From Bin80 sp965261255 (lineage in GTDB: Bacteria > Bacteroidota > Rhodothermia > Rhodothermales > Bin80): a stretch of 64,000 nt of DNA. A model generated the notes under the pieces. The model saw nothing but the letters and a program-made list of their open reading frames with translations, did no database searches and was not told the DNA's origin. The position numbers and the translations under genes were made by a program. The stretch spans positions 2,976,001-3,040,000 of the forward strand of contig CBDHCQ010000004.1 in assembly GCA_965261255.1 (NCBI GenBank), in the 5' to 3' direction. Below, piece after piece: positions 54,699-64,000 of the stretch; the stretch's first letter is position 1, and each line of letters opens with the position of its first letter.

Positions 54699-55964
54699 AT
54701 GAGGATGCATCGGAAAACCTATGTTCTTGCCATCGGGATATTGACCCTAAGTGCCTGCCAGTCGGCTAGAGAAACCGTCCAGGATGGCCCGGTAGGCTGG
54801 GGTTACGTCAGCCCAAGACGCGTTCCTCCCGCTGTAGAACGCCCACGCACACTTGTCAATAACCCCATCATTGTTAACCCGGCTGCTCTCGAGCGTATTG
54901 ATTCTCTGATTGTGGATTTCATTGATGCGCAAGCCTTTCCCGGTGCTGTAGTATCTGTGGGACAGGGGACGCAGGTAGTCAAGATGGCTGAGTATGGCAC
55001 ATATACATACGACGGCCAACGCCGTATGGAACTGGAATCACTCTTTGATCTTGCATCCCTGACCAAGGTTGTTGCCACAACAACTGCAGCCATGATCCTC
55101 TACGAGCGGGGGCAGCTGGATATAGAGGCACCCGTATTTCATTATCTGGAGGCATACAACACACCTGAAAGACGTCCCATTACCATACGCCATCTTTTGA
55201 CACATACGAGCGGGCTGCCGGCATGGCGTCCATTCTATCTTGATGGTATCGTAAGCCGCGAAGCAGTAATGGACTCCATACTCACGACTGCTCTTCTTTC
55301 GGAACCGGGAGAAGAGTACGTCTACAGTGACTTTGGTATGATTTCGCTTGCATTGGCCATTGAATCAATCACACGAGAACCTTTCGATCAATGGTGTAGC
55401 CGAAATATTTTCGAACCGCTCGGTATGAAATCCACAGGATTTCGTATAACGGGCATACCGGATCCCACCGTCGTACCTACGGAACTGGATGACTATTTCC
55501 GTAATCGTCTGATACAGGGTGAAGTTCATGACGAAACCGCCTGGACGCTAGGCGGGGTCGCTGGCCATGCCGGGCTTTTTTCCACAGTATTGGATCTCTC
55601 GCGGTTTGCCCAGATGATGACACAACGTGGAAGCTTCGCTGGGGGGGAGTTTCTGCAATCTCAAACAATTGACCTCTTTACAACCGTAGTGGATACTTCA
55701 TTCAGCACACGCGCGCTGGGTTGGGATACACGAAACCTAGATGATGAGCCGTCTTCAGCCGGCCAGTACTTCGGTTCACGAAGTTATGGTCATACAGGTT
55801 TTACAGGGACCTCCCTGTGGATTGATCCTGATTCAGAGGTTTGGGTGATTCTGCTCACCAATCGTGTTTATCCGACAAGGGATGAATACGAACGGTTCAG
55901 AGGCATTCGAGGATCGGTGGCAGATGCAGTCTACGAGGCATTTTTCTGGCCGATGCCCGAATAG
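54699..55964 (+). CDS. Beta-lactamase-like serine hydrolase, lipoprotein
   Basis: 421-aa member of the class C beta-lactamase / EstB / PBP4* group. Lipobox LTLSAC puts C20 at the mature N-terminus, so it is an envelope lipoprotein. Catalytic SxxK is S120-L-T-K123, the Tyr motif is Y209-S-D211, and a HTGFTGTSLW motif near the end takes the KTG place. The DD-peptidase, esterase and aminopeptidase-like members of this family look alike, so I do not name a substrate. The FmdB-like gene follows 61 bp later on the same strand. Confidence 0.92.
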   Translation: MRMHRKTYVLAIGILTLSACQSARETVQDGPVGWGYVSPRRVPPAVERPRTLVNNPIIVNPAALERIDSLIVDFIDAQAFPGAVVSVGQGTQVVKMAEYGTYTYDGQRRMELESLFDLASLTKVVATTTAAMILYERGQLDIEAPVFHYLEAYNTPERRPITIRHLLTHTSGLPAWRPFYLDGIVSREAVMDSILTTALLSEPGEEYVYSDFGMISLALAIESITREPFDQWCSRNIFEPLGMKSTGFRITGIPDPTVVPTELDDYFRNRLIQGEVHDETAWTLGGVAGHAGLFSTVLDLSRFAQMMTQRGSFAGGEFLQSQTIDLFTTVVDTSFSTRALGWDTRNLDDEPSSAGQYFGSRSYGHTGFTGTSLWIDPDSEVWVILLTNRVYPTRDEYERFRGIRGSVADAVYEAFFWPMPE

Positions 55965-56025
55965 GATCGGAACAATCATCGTGTTTGAGCTTTTCCAGCG
56001 GCTGCCGAATCCTATTTTAATCTGT

Positions 56026-56310
56026 ATGCCAACTTACGACTATAGGCGGGCTGATGGAACTGTCTTTGAGATCCTACAGCCAATCACCGCTGACCGACTT
56101 ACTCACTGCCCGACAACCGGTCAGCCCGTTCAGCGACTCATCAGTGGTGGTATCGGATTTATTTTCAAAGGCAGTGGATTCTATCAGACAGATTACGCCG
56201 CTGAACCTGCTGCGAAAGAATCCCCAAAGCGCAAAAAGGAGTCCCAGGCTACAACCAATGGATCCTCAGATACCAAAGAAGGATCGGTTGCTGAAAAGAA
56301 GAAGGATTGA
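56026..56310 (+). CDS. Degenerate FmdB-family zinc-ribbon protein
   Basis: 94 aa. MPTYDYR and LISGGIGFIFKGSGFYQTDY are exactly the FmdB/CxxC-CxxC-SSSS family ends. The zinc ligands are mostly gone: C8 and C11 become R and D/G (RRADG), and CPxCG reads CPTTG, leaving one Cys (C28). The C-terminal tail is highly basic and acidic mixed (KRKKES, EKKKD). Ribosome-linked role is proposed for some FmdB proteins but not established. It may be non-zinc or simply decaying. Start chosen at the conserved MPTYDY. Confidence 0.85.
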   Translation: MPTYDYRRADGTVFEILQPITADRLTHCPTTGQPVQRLISGGIGFIFKGSGFYQTDYAAEPAAKESPKRKKESQATTNGSSDTKEGSVAEKKKD

Positions 56311-56456
56311 TCCCAGTTATATCGTAGCTGATTCGCCTTGTCGCATCAAGCACCGCTTACATCCACGGCGGCTGCACATGAAGTAATAACTCAAACTGTA
56401 ACGCCACTGCAATTTGTTGCAGCGAGCGTTCCCCTGAAACATTGATACAGTATAGA

Positions 56457-57635
56457 ATGATCGGATACACAGATGCTCGATTGTGGCTAGTCAAGTGCAC
56501 GTTATGTTTTTTTGTGCTGACGCAGGGGGCATTTACGGTCATTTCTGGACCTAATCAAGTTAGTGCTCAGGCCCTATCACGTAAAACTCAGCACCCAACA
56601 CCGGATAACATTCCAGAAGCAAGTAGCCCTGAATTGGTTTTGAGTGAGACTACATCCGTGACCGATGGAGGACATGCGCTCGTGGGCAAAGAGAGAGAAA
56701 GGTTTATCCTAGGAGTGGACGAGGGGGAAGCCCACGAGATGTTCGGAGATATTGCGGACATATCACACGATGGCCACGAGACACTTTACATAATTGATTC
56801 GGGATACAAGGAAGTGAGGGCATACAATAGCCATAGTGGCGATTTTGTTGGTGTCTTTGGTAGAGCGGGAGAAGGCCCTGGAGAATTTCGTTCAGATTTT
56901 CTTAAGATTGCTGTGGAGGATCGGATCATTTCCATTTTGGATGATACTCGCATTCATATATTTGAGCGTGGGGAAGAAAGAAGCTTTGTTCTGTCCAAGA
57001 CAATAAAGACTCCGGCATGGAGAGCCTCTGATTTATGTATTATGGATGGCTATCTGTACATCCTCGCGGAGTACCAAGAGAAGCCCATTCATAAGATGAC
57101 ATTAGAAGGCCAAGTCGTGGCATCTTTTGGTGAGCCCTACAAATCCTCGCATCCTACGGTTCAGACAGCGATGTCAGTGGGCGGATTATTAGCCTGTAAC
57201 AAACGACATGGCATCGTAGGATGGATCCGACAGCATGTTCCTGTCCTCAGGGGATACACGGCGCAAGGAGAGCCACTTTGGATCACCAAATTTGCTGATT
57301 TTGAGCCCTCTGGTCTGGTTTCAGGCTTCCGGCCGGACGGTATCCCTACGATTATTCCAGAGCTTCCAGAATATGGTGAAAGTATGTTTGTCACCTTGAT
57401 AGCAGATCAAGCGGACAACTTCTATGTGGAATATTTCACACATCCTGATGTTACACAACCTGATGATATTGGAAATCCTTCTCCTTTATTTCGAATCAAC
57501 GCCCGTACCGGGAAGGGGGAATATCTTGGAAATGGAGGGGTTTCGGCCGTCAGCAATACCCAAGTGTTTAGGGTTCGTTCATTTCCTTTCCCGCAGATAG
57601 CCATTTATGACCGCAATACTCGTGCCCAAAATTGA
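56457..57635 (+). CDS. 6-bladed NHL-type beta-propeller protein, secreted
   Basis: 392 aa from ATG 56457 (an upstream TTG at 56442 adds five residues). Residues 10-42 are a hydrophobic signal (LVKCTLCFFVLTQGAF, ending VSAQ). The rest follows the 6-bladed propeller pattern, clearest in YIIDSGYKEVRAYN, GVFGRAGEGPGEF and the repeated short strands after it. Such proteins are common, usually secreted, in Bacteroidota relatives; function is generally unknown. Codon use is a little different from the glycogen genes, which could mean transfer. Confidence 0.75.
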   Translation: MIGYTDARLWLVKCTLCFFVLTQGAFTVISGPNQVSAQALSRKTQHPTPDNIPEASSPELVLSETTSVTDGGHALVGKERERFILGVDEGEAHEMFGDIADISHDGHETLYIIDSGYKEVRAYNSHSGDFVGVFGRAGEGPGEFRSDFLKIAVEDRIISILDDTRIHIFERGEERSFVLSKTIKTPAWRASDLCIMDGYLYILAEYQEKPIHKMTLEGQVVASFGEPYKSSHPTVQTAMSVGGLLACNKRHGIVGWIRQHVPVLRGYTAQGEPLWITKFADFEPSGLVSGFRPDGIPTIIPELPEYGESMFVTLIADQADNFYVEYFTHPDVTQPDDIGNPSPLFRINARTGKGEYLGNGGVSAVSNTQVFRVRSFPFPQIAIYDRNTRAQN

Positions 57636-57739
57636 AGTAACTGACTAATCTAGGTCCGTGGACACCAATGAGCATTTGCTTCTCGAGTTGCTGTAGGCCG
57701 CGAACCTCCCTAGGAGCCGGAGTTATTTCGTAGCCATCC

Positions 57740-57916
57740 TCATTGCGCAGCAAAGATAGTGCTGTACGCCAGAATAAGGGAAACCAAGCCACCCACAACA
57801 CTGATGATGGTAATCAGCATTGTGTACTTGCTGTTCTGAGAATCCAGCTTTGCGTTGATGGATTCAACGAGCGCGTCTAGCCTTGCATTCTGCGCATCAA
57901 TCTTGGCAATTACGTT
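57740..57916 (-). pseudogene. Remnant of a small coiled-coil membrane protein
   Basis: A 58-codon minus-strand frame reads IAKIDAQNARLDALVESINA, LDSQNSK, then a hydrophobic span TMLITIISVVGGLVSLILAY to TGA at 57742-57740. This is a coiled coil plus C-terminal membrane anchor, a common small-protein design. An in-frame TAA lies just before it and no ATG/GTG/TTG starts it, so only the 3' end survives. The rest of the 57636-58059 gap shows nothing. Confidence 0.6.
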
Positions 57917-58059
57917 TTATCCCGTATTGATGTATGGATTTATTGGGGTGTTCCAGTGATGATATAGAGGGGAATTCTTTCCTTCGGTGTGATGAACTGG
58001 AACAGTCCGGTAAGGCATATGTAGCAGGAGGGCCGCTGCTCGGGCGCATCATACCCTAA

Positions 58060-60099
58060 ATGGCTTTCATAAACCCGCTCATCTTGTTTGGATTAATCGC
58101 GGCTGCCATTCCCCTACTCATACATCTCTTCAATTTTCGGCGGCCGCAGCGATTGGATTACAGTTCGCTTGCTCTCCTGCAGGCGCTGCAGCGTACAACC
58201 ATGCAGCGGATCCGTATCCGCAACTGGCTGTTGCTGCTTCTAAGAACATTAGCCTTGTGTGTCCTGATTGTTGCATTTGCCCGTCCAACCCTGACCGATT
58301 CCGCTGGAACCCGGTTGTTTGGACGTTCCAGCATGTCTGCGGTGCTTGCATTGGACGCATCCCTGTCAATGATGCAGCGCGACTCCGATGGAACGCGGCT
58401 TGACCGTGCCAAGTCTGCCGCGCAAGCAATCATACAATCGGCCGAACCGGGGGACGAACTGTTCATCTTGAGCGAAAAAGCACAGTACCTGGAAACACCG
58501 GATGTACTCTCGAACCGGGTCCCAATCCCGGCAACGCAGACTGCGTCGTCAATTATTCGCAGCGCTGGCGCACTGCTTGCCCGAGAGGCTTCCCACCTCA
58601 ATAAGATTGTCTACTATCTGGGAGACCTTCAGAGATCGACACTGCTTGATTCGGTACAAATCCCCCTGGATCGCGGGATTCGTGTAATGCTCGTTCCTGT
58701 GGGCACAACCGAAACGCGACCCAATGTAGGCGTTGCCGATGTGCGAGTAACCAGTCGGATTGTGGATCCAGGTACCCCAACCACAATAGAAGCCACGGTT
58801 GTTAACCATGGTACTTCCTCTATTGAGGATTATGCTGTGAGCCTGTACTTTGGCGATGAACGTGTCGCACAAACGAGCATAGCCCTCGCGCCGGAAGTGC
58901 CTGTCCGGATATCACTCCGCGGTGCACCCACGATGCGTGGATGGCTCGCAGGTTACGTGACAACGGAAAACGATGGATTTGAAGAGGATAATCAAAGATA
59001 TTTTACGCTTAACGTGCCCGCGCGCCGAGATATTCTCTTGGTTCATGGCACCGAAGCACGGACTGATCATGTAGAGTTGGCCCTTTCCCTTCGCAGTGAG
59101 TCAGAAGCTTTGAATACGACCAAAATTCCACAGCGTGCGCTGGCGGCCACCTTGCTCAGTAATTATTCAGCAGTCTTTCTGATAAGCCCGGATGAACTCA
59201 GCACCGGTGAAGTGGAAAAGCTCAAACAATACATTGAGACTGGTGGTGGGTTGCTGATTTTTCCCGGTGCAGAACCGACATCAACCAATGCACTCCTGGA
59301 GGCCGTCGGCGCGGGCCATGTAAGCATCCAGGAGTCGGAAACCTCTATTGATGAAGCAGATTTTGAGCACCCATTATTTGAAGGAGTTTTTACAGCCTCG
59401 GAGCGTACACAGAGACTTGAGGCGGTGACGGTCAATCGTTCCGCACGCTATGTGCCAGGTGTGGCGGGGGCAGAACAGACATTAATTACACTTCTAGGTG
59501 GTGCGCCCCTCCTGCAGGAGATCCAGTACGGCAGTGGTCGTATATTCTTTATGGCGGTGGCACCGGATTTGGTCTGGAGTGATTTGCCTGTTCGCGGTTT
59601 GTTTATTCCGCTGATGTATCGGGCGGCGCATTATCTTTCAGCAGGCGGGTCGGTACAGGGTGAACAGCTTCTGGTCGGCCACCAGACCTCTATAAGAATA
59701 CCCGCAGTACAGGGCAATATCACGGTGAAAAACCCTGATGGAATAGAACTCATGCCACCCCAACGTCAGGTGTTTGGTGCCAGTCTGTTGGACCTTGATA
59801 TAGATTCACCAGGTGTAGCCGAAGTTCTGGCTGCGGGTGTTTCCGTACGGCTTTTGAGTGTTGGACTAGATCCCTTGGAATCACGTCTTGTTTACATGGA
59901 GCCGGAAGAGGCCAGTGAGGCACTCGCAGAGGCTTTGGATGCGCCGGTGGAGTTGTTGAATGCAGCGTCTCGAGAGGGAGTTTCGACCGCAGTGAACCGG
60001 GCAAGGACCGGCTTGGAGCTTTGGCGGCACTTTCTTGTTCTCGGACTCGTCCTTCTAGCAGCCGAGATGATGCTTGCTGCACGCTGGCGAAATCGTTAG
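58060..60099 (+). CDS. BatA-type membrane protein with VWA-like domain
   Basis: 679 aa. The N-terminal BatA domain is unmistakable: FINPLILFGLIAAAIPLLIH, then LFNFRRPQRLDYSS, the RIRNWLLLLLRTLALCVLIV helix and FARP. A VWA-like segment follows (VLALDASLSMMQRDSDGTRL, the D-x-S-x-S metal site), then CARDB-like and glutamine-amidotransferase-like parts (YSAVFLISPDELSTGEVEKL, GGGLLIFPGAEP), and a last membrane helix (FLVLGLVLLAAEMMLA). Such proteins sit at the inner membrane of Bacteroidota relatives; role unclear. hflX follows 3 bp after the stop. Confidence 0.9.
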   Translation: MAFINPLILFGLIAAAIPLLIHLFNFRRPQRLDYSSLALLQALQRTTMQRIRIRNWLLLLLRTLALCVLIVAFARPTLTDSAGTRLFGRSSMSAVLALDASLSMMQRDSDGTRLDRAKSAAQAIIQSAEPGDELFILSEKAQYLETPDVLSNRVPIPATQTASSIIRSAGALLAREASHLNKIVYYLGDLQRSTLLDSVQIPLDRGIRVMLVPVGTTETRPNVGVADVRVTSRIVDPGTPTTIEATVVNHGTSSIEDYAVSLYFGDERVAQTSIALAPEVPVRISLRGAPTMRGWLAGYVTTENDGFEEDNQRYFTLNVPARRDILLVHGTEARTDHVELALSLRSESEALNTTKIPQRALAATLLSNYSAVFLISPDELSTGEVEKLKQYIETGGGLLIFPGAEPTSTNALLEAVGAGHVSIQESETSIDEADFEHPLFEGVFTASERTQRLEAVTVNRSARYVPGVAGAEQTLITLLGGAPLLQEIQYGSGRIFFMAVAPDLVWSDLPVRGLFIPLMYRAAHYLSAGGSVQGEQLLVGHQTSIRIPAVQGNITVKNPDGIELMPPQRQVFGASLLDLDIDSPGVAEVLAAGVSVRLLSVGLDPLESRLVYMEPEEASEALAEALDAPVELLNAASREGVSTAVNRARTGLELWRHFLVLGLVLLAAEMMLAARWRNR

Positions 60100-60102
60100 T
60101 GC

Positions 60103-61455
60103 ATGGGACGTAAACTGTATACGACTGGTGAACCACACAATGAGACCGCACTGCTTGTGGGTGCTGTGCAACGGCGAGATAGTGCACAGGATTCGTTGGA
60201 CGAGTTAGCCCAACTGGCAGAAACCGCCGGAGCAACCGTACTTGGGCGTGTAAGTCAGGTTCTGCGGAAACCGAATCCAGCAACCTACCTTAGGTCTGGA
60301 AAGGTCAGCGAAATCGCCGCGATTGTACAGGAAAAGAAAATCCGTACAGTTCTGTTTGATGATGATCTAAGCCCCAATCAGGTCCGTAACCTGGAGAAGG
60401 CACTCGGTTGCAAACTCATTGATCGTTCCCAGCTCATTCTGGATATTTTTGCAAAACGAGCGAAGACGGCCGTCGCGAAAACCCAGGTTGAACTAGCCCA
60501 ACTTGACTATTTGCGCACGCGTCTGACAAGGCAATGGACGCACCTGTCCCGGCAGCAGGGTGGTATTGGTACACGCGGCCCCGGGGAAACGCAGATTGAG
60601 ACGGACCGCAGACTGATCGGTCAGCGAATGGCTACGCTTCGAAACCGCCTGGAACGAATAGACCAGCAGCGTATGACGCAAAGGCGGCGCAGAGAAAAAT
60701 ACCATCGGGTTGCGCTTGTGGGTTACACAAATGCGGGCAAGTCCACACTCATGAATGCTTTGTCCCAGAGTGGCGTACTTGCGGAGGACCGGTTATTTGC
60801 AACGCTGGATGCAACTACGCGCAAATGTATGCTCTCAAGCACAACCACTGTGTTACTCTCCGATACGGTTGGCTTCATCCGGAAACTGCCGCATAAATTG
60901 ATTGAAAGCTTTAAGAGTACGCTTGATGAAGTGCGACAAAGCGATGTACTGATTCACGTTGTCAGTGCTGAACATCGCCGTTTTGAGGACCAGATGACGG
61001 TTGTGCGCCAAACGCTTAAGGAAATAGGTGCACTGGAAATCCCTACGCTGCTGGTTTTTAACAAAATAGACGTCTTTGACGCGCCGGAGTTGGCATTGTC
61101 GGCGCTGAAGCGTGATTATCCTGAGGCCGTCCCCATTGCTGCCTTGCGTGGAATTGGCCTGAACACATTGACCGCCCGGCTCGAGGCGATGTTGCGGGGA
61201 GCCCAGATTGAGGGAAAAACCCTCATTCCGGTTACTGATGGCCGCACACTGGCGAACGTTCGACGCTTGGGCAAAGTGATTCGCGAAGAGCTGGTTCAGG
61301 TTAGCAATAACGGGCAACCTGCACAGGAAGCGCTACACGTACATTACCGGATTGCAAGTGACCGGTCCGATGAACTCGCGCACCTCCTGGCACCGCACAA
61401 AGGGCTACGCCTGATTTCCGCAAACAAGGCACACTCAAGTCGGCATCAGTCGTGA
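60103..61455 (+). CDS. hflX: Ribosome-associated GTPase HflX
   Basis: Splits and rescues stalled 70S ribosomes. The N-terminal glycine-rich HflX domain (GKVSEIAAIVQEKK, LSPNQVRNLEKALG) and the linker GIGTRGPGETQIE are present. The G domain has G1 GYTNAGKST at 207-215, a G2/G3 region with DTVGFIRKLPHKLIESF, and G4 as FNKIDVFD. Length 450 aa. Co-transcribed with the BatA-type gene (3-bp gap). Confidence 0.97.
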   Translation: MGRKLYTTGEPHNETALLVGAVQRRDSAQDSLDELAQLAETAGATVLGRVSQVLRKPNPATYLRSGKVSEIAAIVQEKKIRTVLFDDDLSPNQVRNLEKALGCKLIDRSQLILDIFAKRAKTAVAKTQVELAQLDYLRTRLTRQWTHLSRQQGGIGTRGPGETQIETDRRLIGQRMATLRNRLERIDQQRMTQRRRREKYHRVALVGYTNAGKSTLMNALSQSGVLAEDRLFATLDATTRKCMLSSTTTVLLSDTVGFIRKLPHKLIESFKSTLDEVRQSDVLIHVVSAEHRRFEDQMTVVRQTLKEIGALEIPTLLVFNKIDVFDAPELALSALKRDYPEAVPIAALRGIGLNTLTARLEAMLRGAQIEGKTLIPVTDGRTLANVRRLGKVIREELVQVSNNGQPAQEALHVHYRIASDRSDELAHLLAPHKGLRLISANKAHSSRHQS

Positions 61456-61813
61456 ACTCCATACTATATGGACTCGAGTATTGTAAGGGATCGTGGCAGA
61501 ACCATAACAGAAAAATCTGTGAACAGAATCGGGGCAAACGGGTTGACTGAATAGGGTGTCAACGCGGCGTGCTGTAGAACCCAATCATCCCAATCCGCAG
61601 GTGGTTACTTCGTGGTGTATAAGTGTAGAGGCAGTCTTATTCTAACAGAGTCCCGAGGGTCTGTAACGGCTTTGATGACGGATTTTTCTTTGTACCAACG
61701 ACACCTCCCCGATGGTATCCAGGGCTCCAGGTATTGTTACTGTACCGATTTCTGGACGACCAGGACATTGTAGAGTCAGGAACGCGCGCCCATCAGGTAA
61801 TTGAAGTGCATAC
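61456..61813. other. 358-bp gap upstream of gyrB
   Basis: Presumably holds the gyrB promoter. I see no gene, tRNA or clear terminator. Confidence 0.45.
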
Positions 61814-63736
61814 ATGAATCAGCCAGAGTACAGAGCCGAGGATATTCAGGTCCTCGATGGTCTAGAGGCGGTGCGTAAGCGCCCCGCGATGTACATCGGA
61901 GATGTAAACGTACGTGGCCTTCATCACCTCGTCTACGAAGTCGTAGATAACGCGGTTGATGAAGCATTGGCCGGTCACTGTGACCGTATACAAGTCTACA
62001 TCCTAGAGGATGGATCCGTTGAAGTCAGCGACAATGGACGGGGTATACCCATAGGAATACATCCCGAACAGCAGCGATCAGCTCTGGAGGTTGTAATGAC
62101 CGTTTTGCACGCCGGAGGCAAGTTCGACGATAAGACCTACAAGGTGTCCGGGGGACTCCACGGTGTGGGGCTATCCTGCGTAAACGCGTTGTCCAGTCGA
62201 CTGGAAGCAAGGGTGTACCGCGAGGGCCACTTGTGGAAACAGGTCTACGAGTGTGGTGTACCCCAATGCGATCTGACACAGGTGCGTCCTATGGAGGAAG
62301 GGGAGACCACGGGCACGAAAATAAGGTTCTGGCCGGATGCAACCATCTTTTCTGATTGTCACTTCCGCTTCAGCACGATCAGCAAACGCCTCCGCGAGTT
62401 GGCCTACCTGAATGCAGGGGTACGGATTGAGCTAGAGGATCTTCGTGAGGATAGCCGGCAACGTGAAGAGTATTGCTACCAGGGTGGATTACGTGAATTT
62501 GTTGAATATCTGGACGGGTCGCGCACTCCTATTCATGATCAGATCATCAGTTTCGGGGATGATGAGAAAACCGTTGAGGTCGCCATGCGATACAATTCGG
62601 GATACTCCACGAATGTATTCTCATTCGTGAACAACATTCACACGCATGAAGGCGGGACACATATTGCGGGATTCAGGCAGGCGTTGACCCGTACACTCAG
62701 GAGCAAAGCCGAGCAAAACAATCTGTTCAGGAACTTCAAGGGCGAACTGACTGGTGACGATTTTCGGGAAGGACTCACTGCTGTACTTTCTGTAAAAGTG
62801 GGAGACCCCCAGTTTGAAGGACAGACAAAGACCAAACTTGGTAACTCAGAGGTCCAGGGGCAGGTACACAGCATCGTTGCCGAGCGGCTTGGCCATTGGC
62901 TGGAGGATAACCCGAAGCAATTGAAAACTATTGTGGACAAGGTAATTCTGGCGGCCACTGCCCGGCAGGCCGCCAGACAGGCGCGAGAGCTTGTGCAACG
63001 CAAGAACACTTTCTCTTCTGGAGGTTTACCGGGAAAACTGGCCGATTGCGCTTCACGGGATCCAGAGATCTGCGAACTTTATCTAGTGGAGGGAGATTCG
63101 GCAGGTGGCTCTGCTAAGCAGGCACGGGATCGGCATTTTCAGGCGATCCTGCCACTGCGTGGGAAGATTCTGAATGTGGAGAAAGCACGGCTGGACAGAG
63201 TGCTGGAAAATGAAGAAATCAGAAACATCATTACTGCATTGGGGACCGGACTGGCCACGACCGAAGATGAATTCAACTCAGACAAGCTCCGCTACCACAA
63301 GATTTTGCTGATGACGGATGCGGATGTCGACGGGGCCCATATTCGAACGCTTCTGTTAACTTTCTTTTATCGCCACTTACGTCCACTTATTGAAAGGGGG
63401 CGGCTCTTTATCGCGCTGCCTCCACTGTACAAGGCGAAACAGGGTAAACGTGAACAGTATTGCTGGTCGGATGAAGCATTGCGTCAGACTACCGAGCAAT
63501 TGCAGACTAATGGCAAGGGTAAGATTGTGATTCAGCGCTATAAGGGTCTGGGGGAAATGAACCCCAATCAACTCTGGGACACTACAATGGACCCCGAAAC
63601 ACGCCAGTTGAAACGCGTTACAATAGATGATGCAGTCGCAGCTGATCAAATTTTTTCAACCCTGATGGGGGATCAAGTGGAACCACGTCGCAGATTTATT
63701 GAGCGTAATGCACGTTACGCCACACTTGACGTGTAG
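61814..63736 (+). CDS. gyrB: DNA gyrase subunit B
   Basis: ATPase subunit of gyrase, which introduces negative supercoils. GHKL ATPase: VRKRPAMYIGDVNVRGLHHL, VDNAVDEALAGHCD (catalytic Glu), DNGRGIPIG and GGKFDDKTYKVSGGLHGVG. Transducer: QTKTKLGNSEV. TOPRIM: YLVEGDSAGGSAK and MTDADVDGAHIRTLLLTFFY. C-terminal: QRYKGLGEMNPNQLWDTTMDP. The 640-aa length is the short form without the proteobacterial insertion. Assigned to GyrB over ParE mainly from overall pattern. Confidence 0.96.
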   Translation: MNQPEYRAEDIQVLDGLEAVRKRPAMYIGDVNVRGLHHLVYEVVDNAVDEALAGHCDRIQVYILEDGSVEVSDNGRGIPIGIHPEQQRSALEVVMTVLHAGGKFDDKTYKVSGGLHGVGLSCVNALSSRLEARVYREGHLWKQVYECGVPQCDLTQVRPMEEGETTGTKIRFWPDATIFSDCHFRFSTISKRLRELAYLNAGVRIELEDLREDSRQREEYCYQGGLREFVEYLDGSRTPIHDQIISFGDDEKTVEVAMRYNSGYSTNVFSFVNNIHTHEGGTHIAGFRQALTRTLRSKAEQNNLFRNFKGELTGDDFREGLTAVLSVKVGDPQFEGQTKTKLGNSEVQGQVHSIVAERLGHWLEDNPKQLKTIVDKVILAATARQAARQARELVQRKNTFSSGGLPGKLADCASRDPEICELYLVEGDSAGGSAKQARDRHFQAILPLRGKILNVEKARLDRVLENEEIRNIITALGTGLATTEDEFNSDKLRYHKILLMTDADVDGAHIRTLLLTFFYRHLRPLIERGRLFIALPPLYKAKQGKREQYCWSDEALRQTTEQLQTNGKGKIVIQRYKGLGEMNPNQLWDTTMDPETRQLKRVTIDDAVAADQIFSTLMGDQVEPRRRFIERNARYATLDV

Positions 63737-63742
63737 AAGCTG

Positions 63743-64000
63743 ATGCTTCCGGTCGTTGGCATTATTGTCCCAGTCTTTGAGGAAGCTGCAACCATCGGCC
63801 CGCTCGCTGATGAGATTCGTGAGGTTTGTGAAGAAGCCGGATTGACCTTCCAGACCTGGTTTGTGGATGACGGCTCATCTGATGACTCCTGGACTGAGAT
63901 CGTAGGCCAATGTGCAGCTGACAAGCGTTTCCATGGTATTCGATTCCGTCGTAATTATGGCAAGAGCGCAGCCTTGGCAGCAGGATTTGAGCACGTGAAC
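63743..64000 (+). CDS. Family 2 glycosyltransferase, 3' end outside window
   Basis: Starts 6 bp after gyrB. The first 86 residues show the GT-A nucleotide-binding half: GIIVPVFEEAATIGPLADEI, WFVDDGSSDDSW and FRRNYGKSAALAAGFEHV. The set is that of dolichol-phosphate-mannose synthase-like or undecaprenyl-phosphate glycosyltransferases. Acceptor and sugar cannot be read. Confidence 0.9.
   Translation, partial: MLPVVGIIVPVFEEAATIGPLADEIREVCEEAGLTFQTWFVDDGSSDDSWTEIVGQCAADKRFHGIRFRRNYGKSAALAAGFEHVN

Noticed and set aside
1..64000. CRISPR array or rRNA
   Set aside because: No regularly spaced direct repeats and no rRNA-like conserved stretches were seen anywhere in the window.

Overview
The window looks like a chromosomal stretch from a Gram-negative bacterium of the Bacteroidota/Rhodothermota group; a Rhodothermales-like marine lineage is my best guess. 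Supporting signs are a secreted glycoside hydrolase ending in a type IX secretion (Por) sorting domain, two DUF5686 outer-membrane proteins with a carboxypeptidase-like plug domain, S46 dipeptidyl-peptidases, a choice-of-anchor-B/LVIVD propeller protein, and a class II (B12) ribonucleotide reductase. The tRNA lacks an encoded CCA, and a CCA-adding enzyme is present. The taxonomic call is inference.

Layout. 1-5.9 kb: McrBC-type restriction pair (mcrB cut by the window edge), a TlpA-like lipoprotein and a decayed second mcrC 3' end. 5.9-16.0 kb (minus strand): RluA pseudouridine synthase, two tandem DUF5686 proteins, patatin lipase, an intact S46 peptidase and a shortened S46 homologue that has lost its catalytic residues. 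16.06-24.3 kb: tRNA-Leu(TAG), msrB, then an accessory island holding a 1360-aa HTH/nuclease-like protein, an orphan HK97-type phage capsid protein, an AbiJ/HEPN-like abortive-infection protein and decayed transposases of three IS families. 24.4-28.6 kb: SDR epimerase, a bPH2 (YdbS/YdbT-like) pair, a YaaW-like protein and a GNAT acetyltransferase.

28.6-36.1 kb is an alpha-glucan cluster (malQ, glgX, glgE, glgB): GlgE extends chains from maltose-1-phosphate, GlgB branches, GlgX debranches and MalQ recycles oligosaccharides. 36.2-41.7 kb is a run of three secreted beta-propeller proteins, one carrying a cytochrome-like domain without its haem motif. 42.1-44.9 kb is a minus-strand SIR2-domain plus DUF3800 pair, a candidate two-gene defence system. 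45.0-50.5 kb: nrdJ, a small unknown gene and a CCA-adding enzyme.

51.4-64 kb: a Spondin_N-GH5-CBM-Por secreted hydrolase, 2Fe-2S ferredoxin, beta-lactamase-like serine hydrolase, a degenerate FmdB protein, a 6-bladed propeller lipoprotein-like protein, BatA-like membrane protein, hflX, gyrB and the start of a GT2 glycosyltransferase. The best candidates for something undescribed are the capsid/HTH-nuclease/AbiJ island and the SIR2-DUF3800 pair. All family names come from reading the translations by eye; no database search was run.
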